Source: UBA964 sp037444685 | GTDB lineage: Bacteria; Pseudomonadota; Gammaproteobacteria; Steroidobacterales; Steroidobacteraceae | Direction of reading: 5' to 3' | NCBI GenBank assembly: GCA_037444685.1 | Contig: JBBILX010000011.1 | Coordinates: 1-64,000 of the forward strand | DNA: 64,000 nucleotides | Part shown: piece after piece, positions 25,737 to 34,208 of the stretch | Layout of the letters: each line of letters starts with the position of its first letter | Numbering within the stretch: position 1 is the first letter of the stretch | Notes under the pieces: model-generated | Databases searched by the model: none | Told to the model about the DNA's origin: nothing | The model's input: only the letters and a program-made list of their open reading frames with translations | Program-made: the position numbers and the translations under genes

Positions 25737-26986
25737 CCGGGCGCCACGCGGCCGCGGACTTCGACGTCGTCGTCGTGGGCGGCGGCCCGGTCGGCGCGGC
25801 GTTCGCCGCTTTGTTGCCGGCCGTCGCGGGCATCGAGGCGCGCCGGGTCGCGCTGCTCGAACGCGATCCGCCAGCGCCCGTGCGGCCGGCGATGCCGGCG
25901 GCCGAGACGGGGCTGCGCGTGTCGGCGATCTCACGCGCCAGTCAGCGAATCCTCGGCGTTGCCGGTGCCTGGCCCGCGGTGCTCGCCTCGACGCCCTGCC
26001 CCTACGAGCGCATGCACGTCTGGCCGTCCGACTCCGAGCCAAACAGCTCTGCGGCGCTGCGTTTCGAGGCTGCGGCACTGCACGAACCCGACCTCGGCCA
26101 CATCGTCGAGAACCGTGCGCTGCAGGACGCGGCACTCGGGGCGTTTCGCGCCGCGGGTGGGTGCTGCATCCCGGCGCAGGTGACGGCGCTCGTATTCGAG
26201 CCGCGGGCCATCCGAATCCACTGCGACGACGGCAGCTGGCGCGCTCGTCTCGTGGTCGGGGCGGACGGTGCGCGCTCGGCCATCCGCGCGCTGGCGGGCT
26301 TCGAGACGCGTGTCGAGGACTATGCGCAGCTCGGCGTCGTCGCCCGCGTGCGTCCCGAGAGGCCGCACGAATTCACCGCCTGGCAGCGCTTCCTCGGTCA
26401 CGGCACCCTGGCGCTGCTCCCGCTGGTCAGCGGTGAGTGCTCGATCGTCTGGTCGTTGCCACGTGCCGAGGCGGAGCGTGTGCTCGCGATGGCGGCGCAG
26501 CGGTTCGAGCAGGAGCTCACCGACGCGAGCCAGGCCGTGCTCGGCCGTCTCGCCCTGACGAGTGTCCGGCTCGCGCTGCCACTGCGCCGGCTGCTCGCGC
26601 CGCGCTATGCGATCGAGCGTTGCGTGCTGATCGGCGATGCGGCGCACGTCGTGCACCCGCTGGCCGGCCAGGGCGTCAATCTCGGTCTGCTCGACGCCGC
26701 CGCGCTCGCCGAGACGCTTGGTGCCGCGCGCCAGCAGGGCGAGGACCTCGGTGCGCTGCGGGTCCTGCGTCGCTACGAGCGCTGGCGCAAGGGTGAGAAC
26801 GAGGCCATGAGCGCAGCCTTCGACGCCTTCAACGCGTTCCTGTCGACCGGGCAGGGGGCGATTGCGCGTCTGGCCCGGCGGGGTCTCGGCTGGGTCGACC
26901 GCAGCGAGGTCGTCAAGCGCTTCTTCCTCGAACGCGCGCTCGGCACGGCGGGCGACCTGCCCGCCGCGGCGCGGGGGCGCGTCTGA
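25733..26986 (+). CDS. ubiI: UbiI-type FAD-dependent hydroxylase (2-octaprenylphenol hydroxylase)
   Basis: Second UbiH/COQ6-family flavoprotein, 417 aa. It has FDVVVVGGGPVGAAFAALL at the N-terminus, VVGADGARSAIRALAGF in the middle and VLIGDAAHVVHPLAGQGVNLGLLDAAALAE as the FAD/ring motif. By position (ygfB-pepP-ubiH-here) it corresponds to UbiI/VisC, which hydroxylates C5. Regiospecificity is inferred from synteny. It terminates the operon; the next gene is convergent. Confidence 0.9.
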   Translation: MTGRHAAADFDVVVVGGGPVGAAFAALLPAVAGIEARRVALLERDPPAPVRPAMPAAETGLRVSAISRASQRILGVAGAWPAVLASTPCPYERMHVWPSDSEPNSSAALRFEAAALHEPDLGHIVENRALQDAALGAFRAAGGCCIPAQVTALVFEPRAIRIHCDDGSWRARLVVGADGARSAIRALAGFETRVEDYAQLGVVARVRPERPHEFTAWQRFLGHGTLALLPLVSGECSIVWSLPRAEAERVLAMAAQRFEQELTDASQAVLGRLALTSVRLALPLRRLLAPRYAIERCVLIGDAAHVVHPLAGQGVNLGLLDAAALAETLGAARQQGEDLGALRVLRRYERWRKGENEAMSAAFDAFNAFLSTGQGAIARLARRGLGWVDRSEVVKRFFLERALGTAGDLPAAARGRV

Positions 26987-27004
26987 GCCGGTGGGCCGCC
27001 GCTT

Positions 27005-27343
27005 TCAGTCGCCGATGATGCGATCGATCTTCGCCGCGCAGATGAAGTCGTTCTCCGACAGGCCGCCGATCGCGTGCGTCGTGTAGCGCACACGGCAGTA
27101 GTTGTAGCCGACCTCGAGATCCGGGTGATGGTCCTCGACGTTGGCGACGTACGCGATCGCGTTGACGAAGCTCATCGTCCGGTAAAAGTCCTTGAAGGAG
27201 AAGTCGCGCGACAGTCGCTTCGAGTCGGACGACAGCGTCCAGCCCGGCGCGAGCTGCGCCTGATACCTCTCGCACTCGGCCCTCGGCAGCGGCGCGACGC
27301 CGCCCTCGCAGGGTACGCACTTGCGGTCGACCAGTTCGCTCAC
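27005..27343 (-). CDS. phhB: Pterin-4a-carbinolamine dehydratase
   Basis: 112-aa PCD/DCoH-family enzyme that dehydrates 4a-hydroxytetrahydrobiopterin. The active-site signature DHHPDLEVGYNYCRVRYTTHAIGGLSENDF is complete. The GTG start overlaps the ispG stop (GTGA) and has a consensus AGGAGG 4-5 nt upstream. In bacteria the gene usually accompanies phenylalanine hydroxylase, but none is in this window. Coupling to ispG is a local arrangement without an obvious biochemical link. Confidence 0.93.
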   Translation of the reverse strand: MSELVDRKCVPCEGGVAPLPRAECERYQAQLAPGWTLSSDSKRLSRDFSFKDFYRTMSFVNAIAYVANVEDHHPDLEVGYNYCRVRYTTHAIGGLSENDFICAAKIDRIIGD

Positions 27344-28593
27344 GATGCCTCCTCGGGCGCGTTTGCCCGGCGCGCATAGCGGCGCGCCACGTATTTCTCG
27401 ACGAGTTCTTGGAACTCCTCGGCGATCCTTTCGCCCTTGAGCGTCACGGTCTTCTGGCCGTCCTCGTAGACAGGCGCGACTGGACGTTCGCCGGTGCCGG
27501 GCAGGCTGATGCCGATGTTCGCGTGTTTGCTCTCTCCTGGGCCATTGACGACGCAACCCATGACCGCGACGGTCATGTCCTCCACGCCCGCATAGAGCCG
27601 GCGCCACTCGGGCATCCGGTGGCGAATGTGGCTCTGGATCGTCTGCGCGAGCTCCTGGAAGTAGGTGCTCGTCGTGCGGCCACAACCCGGGCAGGCGATC
27701 ACCATCGGCGTGAACGAACGCAGGCCCATGGTCTGCAGGATCTCCTGCGCGACGATGACCTCCTGCGTGCGATCGCCGCCCGGCTCGGGGGTCAGCGAAA
27801 CGCGGATCGTGTCGCCGATGCCTGCCTGCAGCAGCACGCCGATCCCGGCGGTCGAGGCGACGATGCCCTTGCTGCCCATCCCTGCCTCCGTGAGGCCGAC
27901 GTGCAGCGGGTAGTCGCAGCGGCGCGCGAGCTCGGTGTAGATCGCGATCAGATCCTGAACGCCGCTGACCTTGGCGGAGAGCACGATCGCATCGTGCGGC
28001 TGGCCGAGCTGCTCGGCGCGTGCCGCGCTCTGCAGGGCGGACTCGACCACGGCCGCGCGCATGACCTCGTTGGCGCTGCGCGGCGTGGCCGAGGCGCTGT
28101 TCTCGTCCATCATCCTCGTCAGCAGCTCCGGGTCGAGGCTGCCCCAGTTGACACCTATCCGGATCGGTCTGGCGTGCCGGCAGGCGACCTCGATCATCTC
28201 CGCAAACTGCGGATCGCGCCTGCTGCCACGACCGACGTTGCCGGGGTTGATGCGGAGCTTGGCCAGCGCCTCGGCGCAGGCCGGATGGGCCTTGAGTAGC
28301 CGGTGGCCGTTGAAATGGAAATCGCCGATCAGCGGCACGCTGACGCCGAGCTGGTCGAGCCGGTCGCGGATGCGCGGTACGGCCGCCGCCGCCTCCTCGG
28401 TGTTGACCGTGATGCGCACGAGCTCGGAACCGGCACGCGCCAGCGCCTTGACCTGCTGCGCCGTCGCCTCGACATCGGCGGTGTCGGTGTTGGTCATCGA
28501 CTGCACGACGATCGGCGCGCCGCCGCCGACGCGCACGCCGCCGATCACGGCGGCGACGCTGCGACGGCGCGGGACCGGATGCGTCGCGCTCAT
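27340..28593 (-). CDS. ispG: 4-hydroxy-3-methylbut-2-enyl-diphosphate synthase
   Basis: [4Fe-4S] enzyme of the MEP isoprenoid pathway (GcpE), 417 aa. The TIM-barrel half starts GGVRVGGGAPIVVQSMTNTDTADV. The iron-sulfur half contains CPGCGRT and CVVNGPGES, which supply the three Cys and the Glu ligand. It overlaps the DUF885 gene upstream and phhB downstream by 4 bp each, so the three genes are a coupled set. Confidence 0.96.
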   Translation of the reverse strand: MSATHPVPRRRSVAAVIGGVRVGGGAPIVVQSMTNTDTADVEATAQQVKALARAGSELVRITVNTEEAAAAVPRIRDRLDQLGVSVPLIGDFHFNGHRLLKAHPACAEALAKLRINPGNVGRGSRRDPQFAEMIEVACRHARPIRIGVNWGSLDPELLTRMMDENSASATPRSANEVMRAAVVESALQSAARAEQLGQPHDAIVLSAKVSGVQDLIAIYTELARRCDYPLHVGLTEAGMGSKGIVASTAGIGVLLQAGIGDTIRVSLTPEPGGDRTQEVIVAQEILQTMGLRSFTPMVIACPGCGRTTSTYFQELAQTIQSHIRHRMPEWRRLYAGVEDMTVAVMGCVVNGPGESKHANIGISLPGTGERPVAPVYEDGQKTVTLKGERIAEEFQELVEKYVARRYARRANAPEEAS

Positions 28594-30425
28594 GGCCGCA
28601 CCTGTAGTGCACGGGCTTCGATCCAGGTGCGCATCTGGCGCTCGAGCACGTCGAGCGGCACGGCCCCGGTCGACAACAGCTCGTCGTGAAACGCGCGGAT
28701 GTCGAAGCGCTCGCCCAGCCTGCCGTGGGCTTCCGCGCGCAGCTGCTGAATGCGAATCTGGCCGATCTTATATGCGAGCGCCTGGCCGGGCCAGGCGATG
28801 TACCGGTCGATCTCGTTCACGATGTCCGCCTCGGTCTTCGGCGCATTGTCCTTGAAGAACGCGATGGCCTGCTCGCGGCTCCAGCCCTTGGCATGCAGAC
28901 CGGTATCGACGACGAGACGCACTGCACGCCACATGTCGTAGGTCAGCTGCCCGAACTTCGAGTAGGGGTCCTGATAAAGGCCCAACTCCTCGCCGAGGCT
29001 CTCGGCATAGAGTGCCCAGCCCTCCACGTAGGCGGTGAAGCCCGCGCTGCGCCGGAACTTCGGCAGCGAGGCCTGCTCGTAGGCCAGCGCAATCTGCAGG
29101 TGGTGTCCGGGCACGGCCTCGTGCACGGACAGCACTTCCATCTCCCATTTCGGCCGCACCTCGGGCCTGTAGAGATTGACGTAGTAGTAGCCGGGCCGCG
29201 TACCGTCGAGCGCAGGCGGCTGGTAGTAGGCCGTCGTCGTGTTCGGCGCGCTCGTCCTTGGGATCGCGCGCACGCCATAGGGAGTACGCGGCAGCTTGCC
29301 GAACAATCGAGTCAGCGCGGGGTCGATCCGCTTGGCGACCGCAAGGTAGCCGTCGAGCAGCTCCTGTTCGGTCGCGTAGAAGAACTTCGGGTCCGAGCGC
29401 AGGTAGTGGAGGAAGGCGGCGAAATCTCCCTCGAAGCCGACCCTAGTGATGATGGCCTGCATCTCGGCACGGATTCGCGCGACCTCGGCGAGCCCGATGG
29501 CGTGGATCTGCTCAGCCGTCAGCGTCGAGAGGGTGGTGTGGTGAGCGATGCGCTCGTCGTAGAACGCGGCGCCATCCGGGGTAGCGAACAGGCCCACGGT
29601 CTTGCGCGTGCGCGGCAGGTAGTCTTCGGCGAAGGCGCGCTGCAGGCGGCGATAAGCCGGGACGACGACATCGGCGATGGCCGCGAGGGCGGCGGCCCGC
29701 AAACGCTCACGCTCGGTCGGCGGGATCGTCTCTGGCATGCGGGCGAACGGCGCGAAGAACGGACTGTCCTGCGGCTTCGTGACGACCTGCGCGGCGATCT
29801 GCGCGGGGATGCGCTCCATGATCACGCGCGGCTGCGTGCGACCTTCGCGCGCGGCCTGCCGCAGCAGCGCGATGTGCTGATCGACGTGGACGCCGAGGGC
29901 ACGCAGGCGCGCGAGCCAGTCCTCGTAGTCGCGCACTCTGGCGAACGGCAGCTGCTCGGCCATCTCGTGCAGCGTCTGGATGCCGCCCTGATGATCGATC
30001 CGGTAGAGCCAGGGCTTGAAGCGCTGAACCGCGACCCGCTGTGCGTACTCGCGCTCGAACAGTTCGTGATTGAGCTGCTCGGCCGGCGGTAGTGCGGCGC
30101 GGTCGATGCGGCGCAGCGCAGCGAGCGTCTCGGCGTCGGCGCGCTGCCGGGCCTCGATCGCTGCCGTCGACAGGTCGGGCCAGCGGTCGTTGTAGCGGGC
30201 GTCGCCCTGATACGTCGCGAGCAGCGGGTCGTCGCGCAACTCGCGCTCCCACGCGGCATCGAACAGCGAGTGCATTGCATCGACCGCCGGCGTGGTGGCC
30301 TTCGCCGAGCCGTCGACAGCCGCGATCGCGGTGCCCTGCAAGGCTAACGCCAGGGCCAGCCACGCCGGCAGGCTGCGCCTGCGTCGGTCGGAGCCGCTGA
30401 GGGCGGTGTGCGCGCGCATGCTCAT
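28590..30425 (-). CDS. Exported DUF885 zinc metallopeptidase-like protein
   Basis: DUF885 family protein (611 aa) with an N-terminal signal-like hydrophobic segment (LPAWLALALALQGTAIAA). The zinc-peptidase motif HEAVPGHHLQIAL has the HExxPGHH form typical of the family, with a downstream Glu in AYVEGWALYAE. Several members are periplasmic oligopeptidases; substrate unknown. ATG 30425 is preceded 6 nt upstream by a TAGAAT -10 box, and the T-A-G of that box is also the stop codon of the upstream gene. A second ATG lies two codons on. Confidence 0.88.
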   Translation of the reverse strand: MSMRAHTALSGSDRRRRSLPAWLALALALQGTAIAAVDGSAKATTPAVDAMHSLFDAAWERELRDDPLLATYQGDARYNDRWPDLSTAAIEARQRADAETLAALRRIDRAALPPAEQLNHELFEREYAQRVAVQRFKPWLYRIDHQGGIQTLHEMAEQLPFARVRDYEDWLARLRALGVHVDQHIALLRQAAREGRTQPRVIMERIPAQIAAQVVTKPQDSPFFAPFARMPETIPPTERERLRAAALAAIADVVVPAYRRLQRAFAEDYLPRTRKTVGLFATPDGAAFYDERIAHHTTLSTLTAEQIHAIGLAEVARIRAEMQAIITRVGFEGDFAAFLHYLRSDPKFFYATEQELLDGYLAVAKRIDPALTRLFGKLPRTPYGVRAIPRTSAPNTTTAYYQPPALDGTRPGYYYVNLYRPEVRPKWEMEVLSVHEAVPGHHLQIALAYEQASLPKFRRSAGFTAYVEGWALYAESLGEELGLYQDPYSKFGQLTYDMWRAVRLVVDTGLHAKGWSREQAIAFFKDNAPKTEADIVNEIDRYIAWPGQALAYKIGQIRIQQLRAEAHGRLGERFDIRAFHDELLSTGAVPLDVLERQMRTWIEARALQVRP

Positions 30426-30431
30426 GGCCCG

Positions 30432-30437
30432 ATTCTA
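30432..30437 (-). promoter_or_regulatory. -10 box of the DUF885-ispG-phhB unit
   Basis: TAGAAT on the minus strand ends 6 nt before the ATG at 30425, and its first three bases are the TAG stop of the preceding lipoprotein gene. There is no Shine-Dalgarno, so a leaderless transcript is predicted. Confidence 0.55.
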
Positions 30438-30923
30438 CGGCGATGCGGCGATGCCGGGCGCACGCGTCGATTGCCATGCAACGAGCTGCCAGCGACCGTT
30501 GCGGCGCACATAGAGATCCGTGTAAACGAGCCGCAGGTTCGCCGCGGTGCCCTCGATCTCGGCATCGAGCCCGATCCGGCCGTGCACGAGCACGGCTCCG
30601 CCGACGGGTCGCGGACGCATCTCGAGCACGGAGATCCTGCGATAGCGTAGCGCGCCGGTCTGCAGCGCCGCGAGGAACTCAGCGCGCGTCTCGCAGCGGC
30701 CGTTCGGGTGGCAGTAGACAAGGTCTTCGGCGAGCATCCGGGCGAGGGACGCGAGGTCGTTGCGCTCGAGCGCGGCGAAACGCTCGCGCTCGAGCCTTGC
30801 GACTTCTGCGATGGCGGCCTGCGCATCGGTTGCGCGGGTCGTGGCACATCCCGCGAGGACCGTGAGCAGTGCGAGACAGGCCAACCGCGGGCAGAACGGC
30901 GCGTCGCGGGTGCTGGTGGGCAT
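30435..30923 (-). CDS. NTF2-like (DUF4440/SnoaL) lipoprotein
   Basis: 162-aa protein with a lipoprotein signal (LACLALLTVLAGCATT, lipobox LAGC) followed by an NTF2-like alpha+beta cone. The DUF4440 pattern is EVARLERERFAALERNDLASLARMLAEDLVYCHPNG...RAEFLAAL...VYTDLYVRRNGRWQLVAWQS. Such domains are non-catalytic ligand pockets or weak isomerases. It is probably anchored in the periplasm; function unknown. ATG 30923 is chosen because it gives a proper signal peptide. Confidence 0.85.
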   Translation of the reverse strand: MPTSTRDAPFCPRLACLALLTVLAGCATTRATDAQAAIAEVARLERERFAALERNDLASLARMLAEDLVYCHPNGRCETRAEFLAALQTGALRYRRISVLEMRPRPVGGAVLVHGRIGLDAEIEGTAANLRLVYTDLYVRRNGRWQLVAWQSTRAPGIAASP

Positions 30924-31000
30924 GCCCGCTACGGTAGCGGAGGTTCGCCCGTCCGGGTACCCGGTCCGAGCGACCCGGGATGGCGCGGTTGCCGCTCCGC

Positions 31001-31009
31001 TGATATGCT
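31001..31009 (+). promoter_or_regulatory. Extended -10 promoter of the gcv operon
   Basis: TGA-TATGCT lies about 24 bp before the first base of the glycine riboswitch. No good -35 is present at 16-18 bp, which fits an extended -10 promoter. The start point would be near 31016. Confidence 0.5.
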
Positions 31010-31032
31010 CGCAGCGCTCGCAGTTCAGACTG

Positions 31033-31217
31033 TCGGAGAGAGCCCGGACGCCATGACGACGGGCCGCCGAAGGCGCAAGTTCCGCCCGGAATCGCTCAGG
31101 CAACCGTACGGCAGCTCGCAGGCGGGCTCTGGAGAGCGGCGCGACCCAGCGGGGTCGCGTCCACCGAAGGGGAGCGGCGCCCGGCGCCTCATCTCTCAGG
31201 TTCAAGGACAGAGGGGC
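31033..31217 (+). promoter_or_regulatory. Tandem glycine riboswitch
   Basis: Two consecutive glycine aptamers. The first has GGAGAG (31035), GCCGCCGAAGGCGCAAG (31063-31079) and CGCTCAGGCAACCGTAC (31094-31110). The second has CTCTGGAGAGCGG (31127-31139), CCACCGAAGGGGAGCGG (31161-31177) and CTCTCAGGTTCAAGGACAGAG (31194-31214). These are the diagnostic conserved blocks of the class. It fills most of the 352-bp gap before gcvT, whose products degrade glycine. Confidence 0.95.
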
Positions 31218-31250
31218 GGCGCGGACCGGCAGGTCCGTGCCGTCTTTTTT
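31217..31250 (+). terminator. Intrinsic terminator in the riboswitch expression platform
   Basis: CGGCGCGGACC-GGCA-GGTCCGTGCCG forms an 11-bp stem with one G-U pair, followed by TCTTTTTT. It sits directly after aptamer 2 and 26 bp before gcvT. This is the expected transcription-control platform: glycine binding should favour read-through. Confidence 0.88.
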
Positions 31251-31275
31251 GCCGTGCCTGGGAGCCCGATCGACG

Positions 31276-32394
31276 ATGCTTCGCAAGACCCCACTGCACG
31301 CCGTGCACGTCGAACTCGGCGCCCGCATGGTCGATTTCGGCGGCTGGGAGATGCCGCTCCACTACGGATCGCAGATCGAGGAGCATCACGCGGTTCGGCG
31401 TTGCGCCGGTGTTTTCGACGTCTCGCACATGTGCGTGATCGACTTGCGCGGTGCCGGTCTGCGAGAGTTCCTCGGCCGCCTGCTCGCCAACGACGTCGGC
31501 AAGCTCCGTGAGCCGGGCAAGGCGCTATACAGCTGCATGCTCAACGAACGCGGCGGCGTCCTCGACGACCTGATCGTCTATTTCCTTGGCGAAGCATGGT
31601 TTCGCCTGGTCGTCAATGCGGGCACGCGCGACAAGGACCTTGCGTGGATCCGGCGCGAGGCCGGCCGGACGGGGGCGCGCCTCGAGATCGCCGAGCGCAC
31701 CGACCTCGCCATGCTCGCCGTGCAGGGACCCGAGGCGCGCGAGCGTCTCGCAGCGACGCTGCTCGAGCCCGCCTCGCGCGCAGACTGTCTCGCGCAAGCC
31801 GCGTTCTTCGGGCACGAAGCGCGGCTTACGGGCGGCGAGCCCTGTTTCGTCGCACGCACTGGCTACACGGGCGAGGACGGGTTCGAGATCATGCTGCCGG
31901 CTGCGGCGGCCGGGTCGGCCTGGCGCGCGCTCAATGCTGCCGGGGTCGTTTCCTGCGGACTCGGCGCGCGCGATACGTTGCGCCTCGAGGCCGGCATGAA
32001 CCTTTATGGCAACGACATGGACGAGCAGCACCACCCGCTCGAGAGCGGTCTCGGCTGGACCGTGGCCTTCGATCCGCCGGACCGCGATTTCATCGGTCGC
32101 GCCGCGCTCGAGGCCGTGCGTGCGCGCGGCGACGCGGCGCGCTTCGTCGGGCTCGTGCTCGAGGACCGCGGCGTGCTGCGCAGCCACATGCGCGTCATCG
32201 TCCCCGGGATCGGCGAGGGCGAGACGACGAGCGGGAGCTACTCGCCGACGTTGGAGCGGTCGATTGCCTTCGCGCGCGTGCCGCGCGGCGTCGGCGAGCG
32301 CGTCGAGGTCGAGATCCGCGGCAAGCGGGCGCCGGCGCGCGTCGTCAGGCCGCCGTTCGTGCGCCATGGCCGCCCCTTGATCGAACTGAACTGA
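31276..32394 (+). CDS. gcvT: Glycine cleavage system T protein (aminomethyltransferase)
   Basis: Transfers the aminomethyl carbon from lipoylated H protein to tetrahydrofolate, releasing ammonia. 372 aa. Folate-site residues lie in RKTPLHAVHVELGARMVDFGGWEMPLHYG, GVFDVSHMCVIDLRG, and TGYTGEDGFEIMLP with GLGARDTLRLEAGMNLYGNDMDE. ATG 31276 follows the terminator. GGGAG is 12-16 nt upstream, a little distant. First gene of gcvT-H-PA-PB. Confidence 0.96.
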   Translation: MLRKTPLHAVHVELGARMVDFGGWEMPLHYGSQIEEHHAVRRCAGVFDVSHMCVIDLRGAGLREFLGRLLANDVGKLREPGKALYSCMLNERGGVLDDLIVYFLGEAWFRLVVNAGTRDKDLAWIRREAGRTGARLEIAERTDLAMLAVQGPEARERLAATLLEPASRADCLAQAAFFGHEARLTGGEPCFVARTGYTGEDGFEIMLPAAAAGSAWRALNAAGVVSCGLGARDTLRLEAGMNLYGNDMDEQHHPLESGLGWTVAFDPPDRDFIGRAALEAVRARGDAARFVGLVLEDRGVLRSHMRVIVPGIGEGETTSGSYSPTLERSIAFARVPRGVGERVEVEIRGKRAPARVVRPPFVRHGRPLIELN

Positions 32395-32426
32395 GACATT
32401 TCACCCCTGCTGACTTGGAGTCGCCC

Positions 32427-32822
32427 ATGAGTCAGGTTCCCGCCGATCGCCGCTACACGAGATCCCACGAATGGGCCCGCCCGCTCGCGGACGGCACGCT
32501 CGAGATCGGCATCACGGACCACGCGCAGCATGCACTTGGCGACCTCGTGTACGTCGAGACGCCGGAGACCGGGCGCGCGCTCGCCGCGGGTGAGGCCTGC
32601 GCCGTCGTCGAATCGGTCAAGGCCGCCTCGGACGTCTATGCGCCCGTGGCGGGCACGGTGGTCGCCGCGAACACCGAGCTCGCCGGCAGCCCGGAACTCG
32701 TCAACCAGGACTGTTACGGTGCGGGCTGGCTCCTGCGCATCCAGCCGATTTCGACGACCGACTATGCGGCCATGCTGTCGGCCGACGACTACGCGGCACT
32801 GCTCGCCGCCGAGGGAGCCTGA
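32427..32822 (+). CDS. gcvH: Glycine cleavage system H protein
   Basis: Lipoyl carrier that shuttles the aminomethyl group between P, T and L proteins, 131 aa. The lipoyl-lysine is Lys65 in VVESVKAASDVYAPVAG. SHEWARPLADGTLEIGITDHAQHALGDLVYVE is the conserved N-terminal part. ATG 32427 has TTGGAG 6-7 nt upstream. gcvPA begins one base after the stop. Confidence 0.97.
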   Translation: MSQVPADRRYTRSHEWARPLADGTLEIGITDHAQHALGDLVYVETPETGRALAAGEACAVVESVKAASDVYAPVAGTVVAANTELAGSPELVNQDCYGAGWLLRIQPISTTDYAAMLSADDYAALLAAEGA

Positions 32823-32823
32823 G

Positions 32824-34197
32824 ATGCCGTTCATTCCCCACACGCCCGAGGACGTCGCCGAGATGCTCGCGACGATCGGCGCAAAGTCGATCGACGAGCT
32901 GTTCGAGGAGATCCCTGCGTCGTTGCGAGTGCGCGGCTTGCCTGGCATCCCGGAAGCGCTGTCCGAGATGGAGATCGGACGACTCATGAGCGATCGCGCG
33001 AGGCAGGACGGGCGCCCGCTGTGCTTCCTCGGCGCTGGTGCCTACGAACACCACATCCCCTCGGCCGTGTGGGCTCTGACCACGCGCGGCGAGTTCTACA
33101 GCGCGTACACCCCCTACCAGGCCGAAGCGAGCCAGGGCACGCTGCAGCTGATCTACGAATACCAGACGATGATCGCAAGCCTTACCGGCATGCAGGTCTC
33201 GAATGCCTCGCTCTACGACGGCGGCTCGGCCGTCGCCGAGGCGGCTCTGATGGCCGCACGCGCGCATCGCAGGTCGAAGTCGATGCGCGTGCTGGTGCCG
33301 CGCAGTGTGCATCCTTTCTACCGCAAGGCGGCGGTCGCCACGGCTGGCAACCAGGGCATGCGCTTCGAGGAGCTCGGCTACGAACGCGAGACCGGCAAGG
33401 TCGACCGCGCCGCGCTCGCCGCGTTCGCAGGCGAGGACGTCACGGCGCTCGTGATCCAGCAGCCGAACTTCTTCGGCACGCTCGAGGACGTCGACGACCT
33501 GACCGACTGGGCGCACGCGCACGGTGCGCTCGTGATCGCGGTGGTCAATCCGACGTCGCTGGCGTTGCTGAAGCCGCCCGGAGAGTGGGGAACGCAGGGC
33601 GCCGACATCGTCGTCGGCGACGGACAGCCGCTCGGCGTCCCGCTGTCGTCCGGCGGACCGTATTTCGGTTTCATGACGACGCGCATGGAGTATGTCCGCT
33701 CCATGCCCGGCCGCATCGTCGGCCGAACCGTCGACGCGGGCGGCAAGGAAGGCTTCACGCTGACGCTGCAAGCGCGCGAGCAGCACATCCGTCGCGGCAA
33801 GGCGACCTCGAACATCTGCACCAACCAGGGCCTGCTGATGACGGCGGCGACGATCTACCTCTCGCTGATGGGTCCCACCGGACTCGCCCGAGTGGCCTCG
33901 GTATCTCATCAGCGCACGCAGGAACTGGTATCCGCGCTGACGCGTATCAAGGGCGTGCGTGCCGCATTCAGTGCGCCGCGCTTCCACGAGGCGGTCGTCC
34001 AATTCGACCGGCCGGTCGCCCCGGTGCTGCGCGAACTCGAGCAGCAGGGTGTGCTCGGTGGACTCGACCTCGCCGACCACTACCCCGAACTCGGGCCCGC
34101 GCTGCTCGTCTGCGCGACCGAGACCAAGACGAGCGCTGACATCGAACGCTACGCGGCGCTGCTCGGCGAGACGCTGCGGCGCGCGCAGGCCGCCTGA
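32824..34197 (+). CDS. gcvPA: Glycine dehydrogenase (decarboxylating) subunit 1
   Basis: N-terminal half of the P protein as a separate 457-aa subunit, as in Bacillus and many xanthomonad-related bacteria (E. coli has a single ~957-aa GcvP). Conserved stretches are FLGAGAYEHHIPSAVWAL, YTPYQAEASQGTLQLIYEYQTMI, NASLYDGGSAVAEAALMA and ALQAREQHIRRGKATSNICTNQ-like residues (LQAREQHIRRGKATSNICT). With gcvPB it makes the heterotetrameric PLP enzyme. Confidence 0.96.
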   Translation: MPFIPHTPEDVAEMLATIGAKSIDELFEEIPASLRVRGLPGIPEALSEMEIGRLMSDRARQDGRPLCFLGAGAYEHHIPSAVWALTTRGEFYSAYTPYQAEASQGTLQLIYEYQTMIASLTGMQVSNASLYDGGSAVAEAALMAARAHRRSKSMRVLVPRSVHPFYRKAAVATAGNQGMRFEELGYERETGKVDRAALAAFAGEDVTALVIQQPNFFGTLEDVDDLTDWAHAHGALVIAVVNPTSLALLKPPGEWGTQGADIVVGDGQPLGVPLSSGGPYFGFMTTRMEYVRSMPGRIVGRTVDAGGKEGFTLTLQAREQHIRRGKATSNICTNQGLLMTAATIYLSLMGPTGLARVASVSHQRTQELVSALTRIKGVRAAFSAPRFHEAVVQFDRPVAPVLRELEQQGVLGGLDLADHYPELGPALLVCATETKTSADIERYAALLGETLRRAQAA

Positions 34198-34208
34198 GGA
34201 GCATCGAG

